Origin: Candidatus Scalindua sp.
Lineage (GTDB): Bacteria > Planctomycetota > Brocadiia > Brocadiales > Scalinduaceae
Reading direction: 5' to 3'
NCBI GenBank assembly: GCA_018670825.1
Contig: JABHIW010000110.1
Coordinates: 62,001 to 126,000 of the forward strand
Length of the DNA stretch: 64,000 nt
The translations under genes and the position numbers were made by a program. The notes below the pieces were generated by a model, which was not told where the DNA came from, did not search any database, and saw nothing but the letters and a program-made list of their open reading frames with translations. Of the stretch, positions 12,601 to 20,838 are shown piece after piece (position 1 is the stretch's first letter; each line of letters begins with the position of its first letter).

Positions 12601-15600
12601 CTCTATTGCTTCAGAATAGGGGGTTTGTTTTGATAGTTTTTTTGCATTATGGTCCCAAAGTTCCTGCTGACTAAGCCGTTGATCTATTTCCAGTTTAAAC
12701 AGAGAATAACTCACCCATACTTTCTCCATTGCAACCGCGTTATTTGCCCAATTTTGCCATGAATCCCGAACGACCTGTGGAAGATCGCTGGTATTAATCT
12801 TGTAATCCGGATCGTGTAGGGAATTTGCAATCTCAGGGGAAACATCAATAATTTCATCAATGAGCAAATGATACCTGGTGAGAAGATCAGCCCAGCCCTC
12901 CCGGGTTGGAATATAAACCGAGACATTCGGATCGTTAATGGCTCCCCGCAAATTCGCAATAAAATCCATGAGAAGAACCCTACCACCATCTTTTAAAGAA
13001 GAGATAATGTTTTTAAATAATCCATCCTTGTCAGGGATATGGCAACTAACTTCAACGCCCAGCACAAGATCGTACTCGCCTGGAAACTTGTCTTTGGAAC
13101 TATCTTTATTAAAGATTTTCGCCTGGTGACTTAAGTTCATATGGGCAATTCGCTTCTTTCCCAACTCGGCCTGGGCCGGGGTAATGGTGAACCCATGGGT
13201 TTCGATATGGGAATAGAGCGCTGCAATTTGAATCACATCGGTCCCATAACCGCAACCAAAATCAAGAAAGCAGCGAGCCCTATTAAAATCTTCCTTGCAA
13301 AACAGGACTTGCCGCAATTCCCGTTGTTTGTTTTTTATCAAAGCTATTTCATCAGGATATTGCTCCGGATTTAATGCAATTCGTGTCATGGAAAACCCAG
13401 GAATTTTTTCGGAAAAAGGAAAGAAAGTGATGTACTCTTCCCGGAATTCCGTTGAACTGCCTTTAGCCAAAAAGCTATAAAGCTCCGCAACTTTATTGCC
13501 ATCGGTCTGATTGATATTTTTCCTGTTTTTGCCCTCGTAAACCTTATCCGGAAGCTCATCAAGCCAGCAATGTCTCTTTGTAAAGGGGTATGTGGGTAAC
13601 CCTATTATTCTGGCAGCCCTATTTTCCTGTATATTATCCCAAGGTATTAAAAAACCTTTAACCCAAAGCGTTGCAAGTTGCTCCAGGTTTCTCTCCTCAC
13701 AAGCTGTCTGGACCAAAGCTGTATCCTTACTTGTGTCACAAACATCGTCGACCCCGGAACACCTCCCAATAAACAGATTATTTCCGTTAGATTCGCCAGA
13801 GCATGACAAGAACTCTTTTAGCTGAGTAAGCAATTCTTCCGGAGATCCAACAATTATGGCCAAACGCTCTTTCATTGCTTCCCGCCCAACTTGTAGCGTG
13901 TAGCTAAGATTAGATAAGGAAATCTTCGTCCGTTCTTTTAGCCTCTTTTGAAGAAATTCGATTATATTCTGAACGATGCTTGTTAAACAATCTGGGGTCT
14001 TGGCAGAAAAAACCACCAGATGAGGTATCTTTTTTAGTTGCGAACAGTCCGGCAAGTCAGCAACATAGTCTTCAATCACTACATGAGCATTTGTCCCGCT
14101 TATTCCCGTGGAACCAATAGCGCCAAGCCTCGGTTGATTCTCGATTAGATTCCAAGGTTGATTTTCACGATTTAACAAGAATGGAGATGCACTAAAGTTG
14201 ATATATTCATTCGGGTTTTCATAGTGGTACAATGCGGGAATAGTCCGATCTCTCATGGCCATTAATAAGGTAATTAAACTCACTATACCCGAAGCAGCAA
14301 AGGTATGTCCGATAAGAGGCTTTATGGAACCAAGATAACAATACTGTTTTTTACCGGTATAATGTTGAAAGGAGTCGTTCAACGCCTCGAATTCAATAGG
14401 ATCGCCCAGTTTTGAGCCGACGCTGTGCGATAGAACGTATTGAATCCGGGCAGGATCAATCTGATACTTATCATAGATACCCTTGATCAATTCCGCCTGG
14501 CTTACCGGATTGGGAGCAGTGATACCATTGGTTTTTCCGTCGTAATTGACCCCGCTCGCTTTAATAGAACCATAAATACGATCTCCATCCGAGATTGCCT
14601 GAGACAAGGGCTTCAACAAAACTACTGCCACGGCTTCACCAGGAACTAAACCATTTGCCCTTTGATCAAATACACGACATTTCCCATTAGGGGAAAGCAT
14701 GCCATACTGATTCAATCCTACATAACCCATCGGTGAAATTAAAAGATTTACTCCAGCCGCTAAAGCCATCTCACAATCACCCTGACGAAGAGCCAGACAT
14801 GCTTGATGGAGGGCCACCAAACCTGAAGAACATGATGCTGTTAACGCTAAATTGGGACCTTTCAAATCCAGGGCATAGGCAATACGGGCCGCTAATGTTG
14901 CATTTTGATTGCTATTGATAGACCCTTGCCCTGACCCAACTCCATAGTCCCCCTCCTCAACACCTACATACACGCCGCATGACATTCCCCTGATTCGTTC
15001 ACCCATATATCCGGCATCCTCAAAAGTATGCCATGCTTCCTCCAGGAATAATCGTTGACGTGGATCCATACTGTTAGCCTCGCCAGGCGGAATGGCAAAA
15101 AATATCGGATCAAATTGGTCAATACCCTGTATAAAACCGCCCCACGTGGTGCCACTTTTCTCTGCACTCCTCGTTGAATCCGCAAAATACTTAAAACAAT
15201 CCTGCCGATCTTCCGAAATTTCCGTGATACAATTGCGACCATTTTTTATATTGTCCCATAATTCTTCTACCGTATTCGCTTTAGGAAAGCGACCACTCAT
15301 TCCAATAATGGCAATAGCCTGGTCTGATGTTTCACTCAAGATTGGATTGACGAAGGACGGCTCGGCTTCCGGGACAACATGCACCCGTTGCTCCGCATCT
15401 CGACCCGGCTCTACAATAGTTTCGCTTCCCCCTTCTTCCCGGTAAAACCTCCGAATCTTTTGTGCATGTTCTTTTACGAAATAGTAAGTCAGTTTTTTCA
15501 ATGTGGAATGGCCGAAAAACAGAGAAGGAGTAATATCAAGGCCATAATGCTCTGAGAGCAACCGTGCAAACTCAGACAAACTAATCGAATCAAATCCAAA

Positions 15601-18600
15601 ATCAGCTAAATTGCTTTCTCCATCAAACTGCACCTGAGGAACTTTGAGAAGATGACTCATCAATTTCTTTAAATCCCTATAAACTGATTGCTCAATGTTC
15701 CCTTCACTCGAATTAGATGGCTTAGCTGATTTCAACACAGGAGCAAGCTCAAAAGAGTCAGATGTTACAGCATCTTGAGTTAAACCTAAAAACTGATGAA
15801 CTCGACTTTTTACTCCCATCAGTACTAAATACTGATGGCAGGCACCTTGGACCTTGCTCTGGGATAGAATCTGTTCAAAGAGAACAAGTCCTTCATGAGT
15901 TTCTAGAAATCGTTGGCCACTGGATTTGAGATAGAATTGGATCTGCTCTTCTTCATTGCTGCCCATTCCTCCATCCTTCCAGAGGGGCCAGTTAATTACA
16001 ATTGCCTTACCGGAACATTTTTCCTGCTTATACAACCCATTCCGATGAGTCGCGTAAGCCATGAGAAAGCGGTTACCGATTGCGTAGTCACAGGACCCGA
16101 AATCACCTAAAATGGCAGAACTGGATGAAAAATAGCAGATAAAATCCAAGGGTTCTTCCCTCAGAATTTCATCAAGAACAAGAGTCCCTTTTATCTTAGG
16201 ATCCAGCACCTTTTGAAAGTCCTGTAGCTCTTTCTCAAAGATACTTTGGCTCCCTGAAATCCCTGCTGCATGAAGGACTCCATGGACTTCGCCAAAAATT
16301 TCTTTTGCTGCTTTCAAGCCATTTTCCATTGCGCTTAAGTCACAAACATCTGCTTGCAGATAAAAGACAGAACTGCCTAATTGTTCTAATCTTTGAATCG
16401 TAGTCTGTTTTTCCTCAGTGAGGGTGGAACGACCGGTTAAAATCAAATTTACCGAATAGGTTCTTGCCAAGTATTCTGCAAAAAGAAATCCGAGTCCACC
16501 ACAGCCACCGGTAATAAGGTAAGTGCCTCCCTGTTTAATAGGAGAAGTAGAGGTGCTCTGAAGGCTTGTTGGACGGATCTGATAAATATGTCGCTTTCCC
16601 TCTTGATACAAGACACTCTGTATTTTGGAAACCCTGAGTTCAGACAAAAGTATGGACACCCACTCTTTTATCATGTTTTTCCGGTTTCCCGCTTCCTGAT
16701 ATATCGCGGCTACAGAGGTATTCGGAAGAACTAGTTTCAAGGAACGTTCAAAGCCTATCCACGATTCCAGGTAACATTGATCCAGAGAATTCTCAAACTG
16801 ACCTGCAAATAAAATTCTCCCAGGATGAAATTTTGTGGCTGCCATGGCCTGGAGGAGAGTAACAATAGGCGATACATCCTGAATGCAAGCAGGATCTTCC
16901 AGAGGCCATAGATAAAGTACCGCATCGACCCGACTCTCCTCTTCTTGTATGTTTTGCAAGACTTCCTCATAAGTCTCAGAATCTCTGCCTTCCCCCTCCA
17001 TTTGAGACATAAAAATTACTTTAGTCTGAGGACTTTGTATTTTCATCTCAGCCAGAAATACATCCTGATTTTTCGGGTCAGACAGTAAACAGACCAGAGT
17101 GTTTATTTGGTCAGTACTCTCCTCTTTCCGGGAAAATTCCAGAAAGGTTTGCTCTTGACAAACTTCTTCGAAGCACATCTTCTCAAAGGATTCCCGGTTA
17201 CCGGAGATATTTGCCATATGGGTTTCTGTTTCAACCAGATTGGTAGGAACAGTTGCAGTAACACTACTTGTCGGACTATCTGTCTCAGATACCCAATATC
17301 GTTCACGGTCAAAAGGATAAGTTGGCAGATGGATACGATGAGGAAGAGGATTATCGAATAAGTTTTGCCAAGGAATTTCATAACCCTGGCAATAAAAATC
17401 TGCCAGGGCATAGAGAGTTTCCTGGTACTTTTCCGGATTACCGCGCAAAAACCGACTCTGCTCCAGCAGACTATCCACCATTTGCCTCATGGCCTTTTGT
17501 CCCGTAAACTCACGGGGTACTTCTCCCTGGAAAAGGTTGGGACGTTTTTCCTCACCCACCTGCTTCCAGACATAAACAGCGTCTTCCAAATCCTGGACTA
17601 CAATCGCGCAACGATTTTGAAAATGATGGCGACCTTCAAGTAAGGTGTAGCTAATCGGAAGGATACCCTGTTCTGTTATTTCCTGTTGCTGCAAAGTGCT
17701 GATCATGATCTTGATTTTTTCCGACAAGGCTTTCTCCGTCTTCGCAGAAAGAGCGAGGAGATAGTAGGGCGCTGTCTCCGAAATATCCCTTTTCTTCATC
17801 GAAAACTCTTGCAAAACCATATGAGCGTTTGTCCCACTCATTCCAAAAGAACTGACGGCACCCAAGCGTTCCTTACCCGGTCGTTGGGGCCAGGAACGGC
17901 TGGTCTTATTTACATAAAAAGGGCTTTCCTTCCAGTGGATGCTCTCACTTTGCTGTTCACAGTGCAAACTGGCGGGAATCATTTTATGACGAAAGGCTTG
18001 CACGAGATTGATTACACTGACTAATCCTGATGCCGCGGCGGTATGGCCGAAATTAGTCTTATTCGACGTCAACGCACAATAGCCTTGTTTTGAATGTACA
18101 TCGGGTTTTTTTTCAATAGATGTGACCGATTCATTAAAGGCATTAATGAGGGCGTTAATCTCTATAGGATCACCTAATGAAGTACCCGTTCCATGGGCAA
18201 CAATATATTCAATGTCCGTGGGATTAATTTTCGTTTTTTGATAAACGTTCTTCAGAAGACGTGTTTGCGAGACTCCGCTGGGTGCGGTTATGCCATTGGT
18301 TTTTCCATCATAATTGATTCCACTACCCCGGATGATCGCATGGATGGGATCTCCCTCCGCAATCGCTTCAGAAAGGCGTTTGATCACAACCACCGCCACC
18401 GCTTCACCCGGAACAATCCCATTAGCTCGTTTATCAAACGCGAAACACTTACCATTTGCAGACGACATTCCCGCTTGAGACATGCCTATATAACCATCTG
18501 GAGTAAACATTAATTGAACACCGGCAACAATTGCAGTATCACATTCATGGCTTCGCAAACTCAAACAAGCCTGATGCGCCGCAACAAGAGAAGACGAACA

Positions 18601-20838
18601 GGCGGTGTTAATCGCCATAGTCGGACCACTTAAATTTAAGAAGTAAGCCAGTCGAGATGCGAGAATCGCCTCATGGTTCGAGGTAATGCGGGCTGTTTTT
18701 ACTAACCGCTGATAGTCACCCTCCTCCACACCTACATACATTCCGATCTGATGATTTTTGACCTGCTTAGGTCCATATCCAGCATCTTCCAGGGCGTTCC
18801 AGGACTCCTGGAGTAGTAACCGTTGGCGCGGGTCGATACCTTCCGCTTCTCGCGGAGATATCTCAAAAAACAGGGGATCAAATTCAGCAGCTCCGGGAAG
18901 AGTACCGCTCCATTTGCAATTTGTTTTATTGATATCCTGGCCCGGATCACCATAATACTCGCGCCAGTCAAAACGGTCGGCAGGAATTTCTTCAACCACA
19001 CATGCTCCTTCCGCTAATATTTTCCACATTTCTTCAATGTTTCGAGCGTTGGGAAAACGACCGCTCATCCCGATGATGGCAATATCCTGGTCATCAGATT
19101 TTGAAGGGGAAAACTCTTGTGGTATACTCACGGTTGGGATACCATCAAGTGAAACCTCTTCAAGACCATCACAATCTTTGGACACCTGGCCGACGACATC
19201 ATCTTGATAAAACCCTTGCATGGTTTCCTTATGTTCAGAAATAAAATAGCGAACCAGTTTATTCAAGGTGGGATGACCAAAAAAAAGATCTGCTGTGACC
19301 TCTATGCTAAAATGTTGGGTAAGCAGATGGGCAAACTCCGTTAAACTGATTGAATCGAATCCAAGATCTGCTAAATTACTCTCACCATCTAATTTATCTC
19401 GGGGAATTTTGAGCAGAGAGTTGATCAATTCCTTCAAATCCCAGATGACACATTGTTCCAAGTCCAATCCGCGCATTTCAGGACGTTTCCTTTGTCTCAA
19501 AACAGGAGAATCCACAGACAGGGAAGGAGGAAACTTGGTATCCAGCCCCAGGAAACGACGAACTCGATCCGGTTGTCCTTTCACCACCAAATGTTGGGTC
19601 TTATCCTGGGAGAGGATTTGTTCAAACAAAGCAAGACCTTCTTCTGTTTCCAGAATACCCTGCCCGCTGGACTTAAGATAAAAATCAGTCTTTTCTTCCT
19701 CCTGACTACCCATACCACCGTCTTTCCACAAAGGCCAGTTAATCACAATCGCCTTGCCTGATCCTTTTCCCTGGCTTCGCAACTCATTTCGATAATTCGT
19801 GTAAGCCATGAGAAATCGATTAGCCATAGAATAATCACAGGACCCGAAATCACCCAATATCGCGGAACTGGAGGAAAAGTAGACGATAAAATCTAAAGGT
19901 TCTTCCGCCAGGACTTCATCCAACACAAGTGTACCTTTTATCTTAGGGTCCAAGACTTTTTGAAAATCCTGAAATTTTTTCTCAAACAGATTCTGACTTC
20001 CCTGAATGCCTGCCGCATGAATGACGCCATGGACCGGGCCAAAACGTTTTATTGCAGCATGCAGGCCCTCTTTCATTCCCTTTACATCACAAACATCTGC
20101 TTGTAAATAGAAGACGGAGCTTCCTGACTTTTCCAGAGCTTGAATGGACTTTCGTTTCTCAGGATCTGGAGCAGAACGACCCGTTAAAATCAAATTTACG
20201 GATCGGGTTTTGGCAAAATATTTCGCAAATAAGAGACCAAGCCCACCACAACCTCCGGTAATCAGGTAAGTACCACCCGACCTCAGCGATGCTATGGAAG
20301 AAGTCTGAAATTTGATCGGTTTGATCTTGTGCACAAAGCGTTTACCCTTCTGGTATAAGACAGTCTGAGGCTGGGGCATATGCAGTTCCGCCCAAAGTAT
20401 CGGCATCCAATCTTGAATTAACTTTTCCTCCCCGCCTGATTCCCGATAGACAACGGCCACAGATGTATGAGGAAGAGTCATTCCCAGAGATCGTTCAAAG
20501 CCCATCCAGGATTCCAGGTAACAACGATCCAGGCTGTTGTCAAATTGACCTGCTAACATAAATTTTCCGGGTTTTGATTTTATTCTTGCGATCGTTTGAA
20601 AGATGGAAACAAGTGCAGAAACGTCCTGGATACAGTTGTGGTCTTCAAGCGCCCATAGATAGAGCATCGCATCCACCTGACCAATCGAGTCTTGAATATT
20701 TTGTAAAGCGTCTGCCGTACCCCGATCATCAGTTTGAGCAATAAAAGCGACCTTGGTATCCGGACTGAAGGCCTTCAAAGAATCAATAAATTCCTGTTGG
20801 TTTTTCGGATTTGATAGAAAACAAATAATGTTTTTCAT
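2311..20838 (-). CDS. PKS C: trans-AT polyketide synthase, modules 9 (second half) to 13
   Basis: A 6175-residue protein without AT domains. Order with approximate residues: KR9 1-440 (GGCGGLG), ACP9 (Ser496), KS10 (Cys747), KR10 1230-1640, ACP10 (Ser1751), KS11 (Cys2003), O-methyltransferase 2440-2740 (FGCGYG), ACP11 (Ser2819), KS12 (Cys3056), DH12 (His3547, Asp3755), second DH-like domain (His3892, Asn4055), KR12 4130-4520, ACP12 (Ser4647), KS13 (Cys4903), DH13 (His5405, Asp5600), KR13 5690-6170. It begins with the KR that belongs to the last KS of PKS B and overlaps that gene by 4 bases (ATGA). A strong ribosome site lies inside the end of PKS B, so translation is probably coupled. It stops a few residues after KR13, with no ACP, thioesterase or docking segment. 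KR13 is of the type followed by a C-methyltransferase in PKS A and B, so the end looks truncated or continued in another gene. Confidence 0.95.
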   Translation of the reverse strand: MKNIICFLSNPKNQQEFIDSLKAFSPDTKVAFIAQTDDRGTADALQNIQDSIGQVDAMLYLWALEDHNCIQDVSALVSIFQTIARIKSKPGKFMLAGQFDNSLDRCYLESWMGFERSLGMTLPHTSVAVVYRESGGEEKLIQDWMPILWAELHMPQPQTVLYQKGKRFVHKIKPIKFQTSSIASLRSGGTYLITGGCGGLGLLFAKYFAKTRSVNLILTGRSAPDPEKRKSIQALEKSGSSVFYLQADVCDVKGMKEGLHAAIKRFGPVHGVIHAAGIQGSQNLFEKKFQDFQKVLDPKIKGTLVLDEVLAEEPLDFIVYFSSSSAILGDFGSCDYSMANRFLMAYTNYRNELRSQGKGSGKAIVINWPLWKDGGMGSQEEEKTDFYLKSSGQGILETEEGLALFEQILSQDKTQHLVVKGQPDRVRRFLGLDTKFPPSLSVDSPVLRQRKRPEMRGLDLEQCVIWDLKELINSLLKIPRDKLDGESNLADLGFDSISLTEFAHLLTQHFSIEVTADLFFGHPTLNKLVRYFISEHKETMQGFYQDDVVGQVSKDCDGLEEVSLDGIPTVSIPQEFSPSKSDDQDIAIIGMSGRFPNARNIEEMWKILAEGACVVEEIPADRFDWREYYGDPGQDINKTNCKWSGTLPGAAEFDPLFFEISPREAEGIDPRQRLLLQESWNALEDAGYGPKQVKNHQIGMYVGVEEGDYQRLVKTARITSNHEAILASRLAYFLNLSGPTMAINTACSSSLVAAHQACLSLRSHECDTAIVAGVQLMFTPDGYIGMSQAGMSSANGKCFAFDKRANGIVPGEAVAVVVIKRLSEAIAEGDPIHAIIRGSGINYDGKTNGITAPSGVSQTRLLKNVYQKTKINPTDIEYIVAHGTGTSLGDPIEINALINAFNESVTSIEKKPDVHSKQGYCALTSNKTNFGHTAAASGLVSVINLVQAFRHKMIPASLHCEQQSESIHWKESPFYVNKTSRSWPQRPGKERLGAVSSFGMSGTNAHMVLQEFSMKKRDISETAPYYLLALSAKTEKALSEKIKIMISTLQQQEITEQGILPISYTLLEGRHHFQNRCAIVVQDLEDAVYVWKQVGEEKRPNLFQGEVPREFTGQKAMRQMVDSLLEQSRFLRGNPEKYQETLYALADFYCQGYEIPWQNLFDNPLPHRIHLPTYPFDRERYWVSETDSPTSSVTATVPTNLVETETHMANISGNRESFEKMCFEEVCQEQTFLEFSRKEESTDQINTLVCLLSDPKNQDVFLAEMKIQSPQTKVIFMSQMEGEGRDSETYEEVLQNIQEEESRVDAVLYLWPLEDPACIQDVSPIVTLLQAMAATKFHPGRILFAGQFENSLDQCYLESWIGFERSLKLVLPNTSVAAIYQEAGNRKNMIKEWVSILLSELRVSKIQSVLYQEGKRHIYQIRPTSLQSTSTSPIKQGGTYLITGGCGGLGFLFAEYLARTYSVNLILTGRSTLTEEKQTTIQRLEQLGSSVFYLQADVCDLSAMENGLKAAKEIFGEVHGVLHAAGISGSQSIFEKELQDFQKVLDPKIKGTLVLDEILREEPLDFICYFSSSSAILGDFGSCDYAIGNRFLMAYATHRNGLYKQEKCSGKAIVINWPLWKDGGMGSNEEEQIQFYLKSSGQRFLETHEGLVLFEQILSQSKVQGACHQYLVLMGVKSRVHQFLGLTQDAVTSDSFELAPVLKSAKPSNSSEGNIEQSVYRDLKKLMSHLLKVPQVQFDGESNLADFGFDSISLSEFARLLSEHYGLDITPSLFFGHSTLKKLTYYFVKEHAQKIRRFYREEGGSETIVEPGRDAEQRVHVVPEAEPSFVNPILSETSDQAIAIIGMSGRFPKANTVEELWDNIKNGRNCITEISEDRQDCFKYFADSTRSAEKSGTTWGGFIQGIDQFDPIFFAIPPGEANSMDPRQRLFLEEAWHTFEDAGYMGERIRGMSCGVYVGVEEGDYGVGSGQGSINSNQNATLAARIAYALDLKGPNLALTASCSSGLVALHQACLALRQGDCEMALAAGVNLLISPMGYVGLNQYGMLSPNGKCRVFDQRANGLVPGEAVAVVLLKPLSQAISDGDRIYGSIKASGVNYDGKTNGITAPNPVSQAELIKGIYDKYQIDPARIQYVLSHSVGSKLGDPIEFEALNDSFQHYTGKKQYCYLGSIKPLIGHTFAASGIVSLITLLMAMRDRTIPALYHYENPNEYINFSASPFLLNRENQPWNLIENQPRLGAIGSTGISGTNAHVVIEDYVADLPDCSQLKKIPHLVVFSAKTPDCLTSIVQNIIEFLQKRLKERTKISLSNLSYTLQVGREAMKERLAIIVGSPEELLTQLKEFLSCSGESNGNNLFIGRCSGVDDVCDTSKDTALVQTACEERNLEQLATLWVKGFLIPWDNIQENRAARIIGLPTYPFTKRHCWLDELPDKVYEGKNRKNINQTDGNKVAELYSFLAKGSSTEFREEYITFFPFSEKIPGFSMTRIALNPEQYPDEIALIKNKQRELRQVLFCKEDFNRARCFLDFGCGYGTDVIQIAALYSHIETHGFTITPAQAELGKKRIAHMNLSHQAKIFNKDSSKDKFPGEYDLVLGVEVSCHIPDKDGLFKNIISSLKDGGRVLLMDFIANLRGAINDPNVSVYIPTREGWADLLTRYHLLIDEIIDVSPEIANSLHDPDYKINTSDLPQVVRDSWQNWANNAVAMEKVWVSYSLFKLEIDQRLSQQELWDHNAKKLSKQTPYSEAIESMLNQGNIPYPKPVGDEQENSLCSNLNSDKNRRGKSEEVNIKTKLALIFAQVLGFQQEELESLDTLQELGISSLNAVEILESINTQFNLNLPTSLLFECNTLDALAKYLVPFLQDGLSKKPGIQKDKIVKVAPEYSGKKPSAPQREKENSDVAIIGISCRCSGANGKEELWNLVSQGKECIQQVSDSSWLEFFRQNGWDSTPPHYGAMSGLDKFDPLFFRISPKEAQSMDASQRILLEECYKALEDAGYDPSSLREQQVGTYIGASGGYPSGTKEFSHLSMLGADTSILASRLAYFLDLKGPALAINTACSSSLVAIDLACNALKNGEIDLAIAGGITVWEHPAAFISMNNAGMLSSTGQCRPFDSKADGIVVGDGVGIVIVKRLHEAQRDRDSIYGIIRGSGTNQDGQTSGITVPSFLRQSQLQTAIYRKTHIPVEDIQYIETHGTATKLGDPIEIHALTNSFQQFTSKKTFCAIGSLKANIGHTAAAAGVLSLIKVLLSLKYRQIPPSINYNRQNEHIDFANSPVYVNTELKEWQTNAKGSRLAAISSFGYSGTNAHMIIEEYNNQSPMKNDQLPMKKEPVLIVLSARNEVRLKEMVNNLHTYLSVNGKFEHSMINGQFSIRLEDLAYTLQVGREAMEERLAMVVESTRELQEKLQNFITLKHTGEDFYRGQTKENKKILDVINTDELEQVAEKWIQSKNFSPLLDLWVKGLDFDWNRLYSGLQTIGNGPVILPHRINLPAYPFARESFGLPEITDDFRNVNGAVIKQVHPLLHENTSDLLEQRYSSVFTGQEFFLADHVVKGQKILPGVACLEMARAAVEQSVASFSEGGQSVYRLKNVVWTRPIVIETEGRQASGVPVHIRLFMEENQQIDTEVDGSQQIHYEIYFNSDPVEQESSICSQGVAVVNGGISCSDQPDYLDLTELQTRLTNGRPGQNSLNPDQCYSSFKAMGIDYGEGYRCIQQLFVGSQQVLAKLSLPSSLLKTQSGNGVPYSGLAPYTLHPSIMDSALQAAIGLAIGSGTTLPSKPAIPFALEALEIIGPCTANMWAWVRKESNSSHNKENSVEKLDVDLCDDSGKICVKMRGYCSRILETDPIQLRGDSTHSSKDKESVLADSLPDSNTSQSEATQHFTTFTGKEFFLRDHEQMVPGVVYLEMARAAAATASASEIVGLRNVVWNQPLVVSENRQEVCTTLIGDRDHYAYKITTGGNRINQGQAITHSQGKIMFGQTQQQAPPANINIQAIQSRCTSTKGREECDQLLKSSHGASLMSIEYLQYNCREALANLQLPSLHNGASQNYILHPSILNGAVLSSVILSLLQDEGNGLSMPFALEELRIYGELPEQVYAYVKDSDEGKESRTKGTKHDIYLCNTKGEIVISLKGFTTIPLGLQSATDTKKRGVLYATPQWVHEDLSEEQDDGERKTSPIFILADANPLLQKALSRQWPGARIEILSVIGNDLSKSILTHFLNVFRLVRTCLEKQPEAIPPLVILIPEQQEDYLYAALSGLLKTVRLENAKIVGKVIGYNTDQPDWLDALPEMIQAELCSTDDSVDIRYTETGIREVKRMKEIEGEYQEEVSLPVAREGDVIWITGGLGGLGLIFVRSLGCVKGVKLVLSGRSPLDDTNRAVLEELQKEGIEPLYLRCDVSQKQQVEILVRTILEKYGKINGILHAAGVIRDAYLLKKTEKEIKRVFRPKVTGLLAIEEATCGLKLNFMLLFSSLAGTHGNPGQLDYAGANAFLDAFASYRNQRVKQGECFGKTLSMNWPLWKEGGMSVDQQFEVLMERGSGMAAMDTLTGINALNWAFHSPYEQVLVAYGDPVKIRSSLLNIANVHTEEGGTPSMESSQEKKKAGFAHDNQQQVLSEAVCQELVKLVSEIQKIEIEKIDLETELSQYGFDSIGFTEFTNSLNQLYRLELMPTVFFEYSNLLSLGNHLITNYSQSLLEKHNPALQPSVKAKNSARETSHQRFVRIQKKPACMPKSMQEPIAVIGMSGRFPGSKDLETFWNNLEANRDLITEVPKDRWDWRDYYGEPQPGNRKTKIKWGGFIADIDCFDPFFFGITPLEAESMDPQFRLLTETIWATIEDAGYPASALSGSKTGVFVGVSTMDYRDLWQQEKAEVCIPDSTGPYSFIIANRTSYIFNLHGPSEVIDTACSSSLVAIHRAIESMRQGSCELALVGGVNVIANPDLTISFSQTGILSEEGRCKTFDEQANGYVRGEGVAAVLLKPLGKAIEDRDRIYGLLRGSAENHGGKATSPTAPNPVAQQKLLVEAYQRAGVDPRTVSYIEAHGTGTKLGDPVEIEGLKGGFATLYKTKGVPVAEKPYCALGSVKTNIGHLEAAAGISGLIKTLLMLGHRKIPGNPHLTEPNPYLQLEGSPFYLVKETKNWEALLDENQLPVPRIAGVSSFGVGGANAHVIVEEYRAGQTDNDLVSPSKGNGLTQEGPYLIVLSAKNEQRLKEIVKNLHQFLLQYTSINLANIAYTLQVGREAMEQRLGILVDTRNELIEKLQDFLALRGPVGQNGIKGLYRGQVKTDKGKLADFSVDKERTITIDTWIKKRKLSKLLDVWVKGLNVEWNKLYESSELTTDAPIRVSRISLPTYPFARERYWAFSIPKLESNSNVTVGMLHPLLHQNTSDFSEQRFSSTFTGEEFFLADHVVQGQKILPGVAYLEMARAAVAQVMGSLSKDNCGVIQFKDIVWAQPFAVEIRKEDCIPVHIRLVAEKNNQIFYEIYSKSENSEQEIIHSQGFVLFNGEVSDQPRYVDLKELQSQINQGFVSAEQCYEAFRTVGVEHGPGHQGLERVYYGCPRNSSNESVQPQTLAKLTLPVSVSDTQSTRNGGSNQFVLHPSLMDAALQASIGIALASGDSLVLSSEDNGPEIKSTLKPSLPFALESLEIFAPCTASMWAWIRLADDSQLKSESGGFSIQKLDIDLCDVQGKVCVRMRGFSSRVLEKKIRKPIVSSAFVESDSRRDVLTLMGPVWNVISLPKTISLVPDANVQVVIIGGTQEQRDSIQKVYPNGEILEISHKDSIEVLTQKLKKLCLIDHLIWIAPGCPLQSLREEGLVQQQSQGVLQLFRMIKTLLCLDYGFKDFSWTVITIQTQAVRKKEQVNPTHASVHGLVGSMAKEYPNWKIRLLDMHAKNDWPIQEMFSLPFDAQGDALVYRGKEWFKQSLIPVRELVGDRSLYRKQGVYIVIGGAGGIGEAWSKYMIKKYQAQIIWIGRRPMDASIQAKLDLLSQSGPVPGYIQADAGNQRSLQKAYEEIKRQYPQIHGVVHSAIVLLDQSLNKMDEKTFRAGLAAKVDVSVRLAQVFHQEPLDFVLFFSSLQSFGKAAGQSNYAAGCVFKDAFALQLAKEWADKAGHPAVKVMNWGYWGSVGVVTDPSYRDRMEQAGAGSIEPEEGMNALNSLLQGPMDQVGLVKTIESSQV
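6769..12186 (-). other. Module 12: KS-DH-pyran-synthase-like DH-KR-ACP
   Basis: Boundaries approximate. KS12 is intact (NTACSSSL, HGTAT, KANIGH) and closely resembles KS9; both follow an O-methyltransferase module. The first DH has both motifs. The second DH-like domain (residues about 3850-4100) has the His motif shortened to HEQMVPG, and the Asp of the second motif is Asn4055 (LHPSILNGAV). Tandem DH plus altered DH before a KR is the arrangement of pyran-forming modules in pederin-type trans-AT PKSs. An inactive or isomerising DH is the alternative. KR12 has an AGVIRD segment and YAGAN. Confidence 0.75.
10865..10907. repeat. ATTGATCATT-type short repeat tract in the KS12 linker
   Basis: In-frame tract of CATTGGTAATTGATCATT and CATTGGTGATTGATTATT units, encoding NNQSPMKNDQLPMKK after KS12. 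A second, related tract follows at 10741-10790. Confidence 0.7.
12259..19116 (-). other. Modules 10-11: beta-methoxy bimodule KS-KR-ACP-KS-oMT-ACP
   Basis: Boundaries approximate. KS10 and KR10 should give a beta-hydroxyl. KS11 keeps its Cys (TASCSSGL) and both His residues, but the HGTGT motif is changed to HSVGS, so condensation is doubtful. The methyltransferase has FLDFGCGYGTDVIQIA and HGFTIT, typical of PKS O-methyltransferase domains, and closely matches the one in module 8. ACP11 reads GISS rather than GxDS. The likely outcome is a beta-methoxy group with no chain extension by KS11. Confidence 0.75.
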
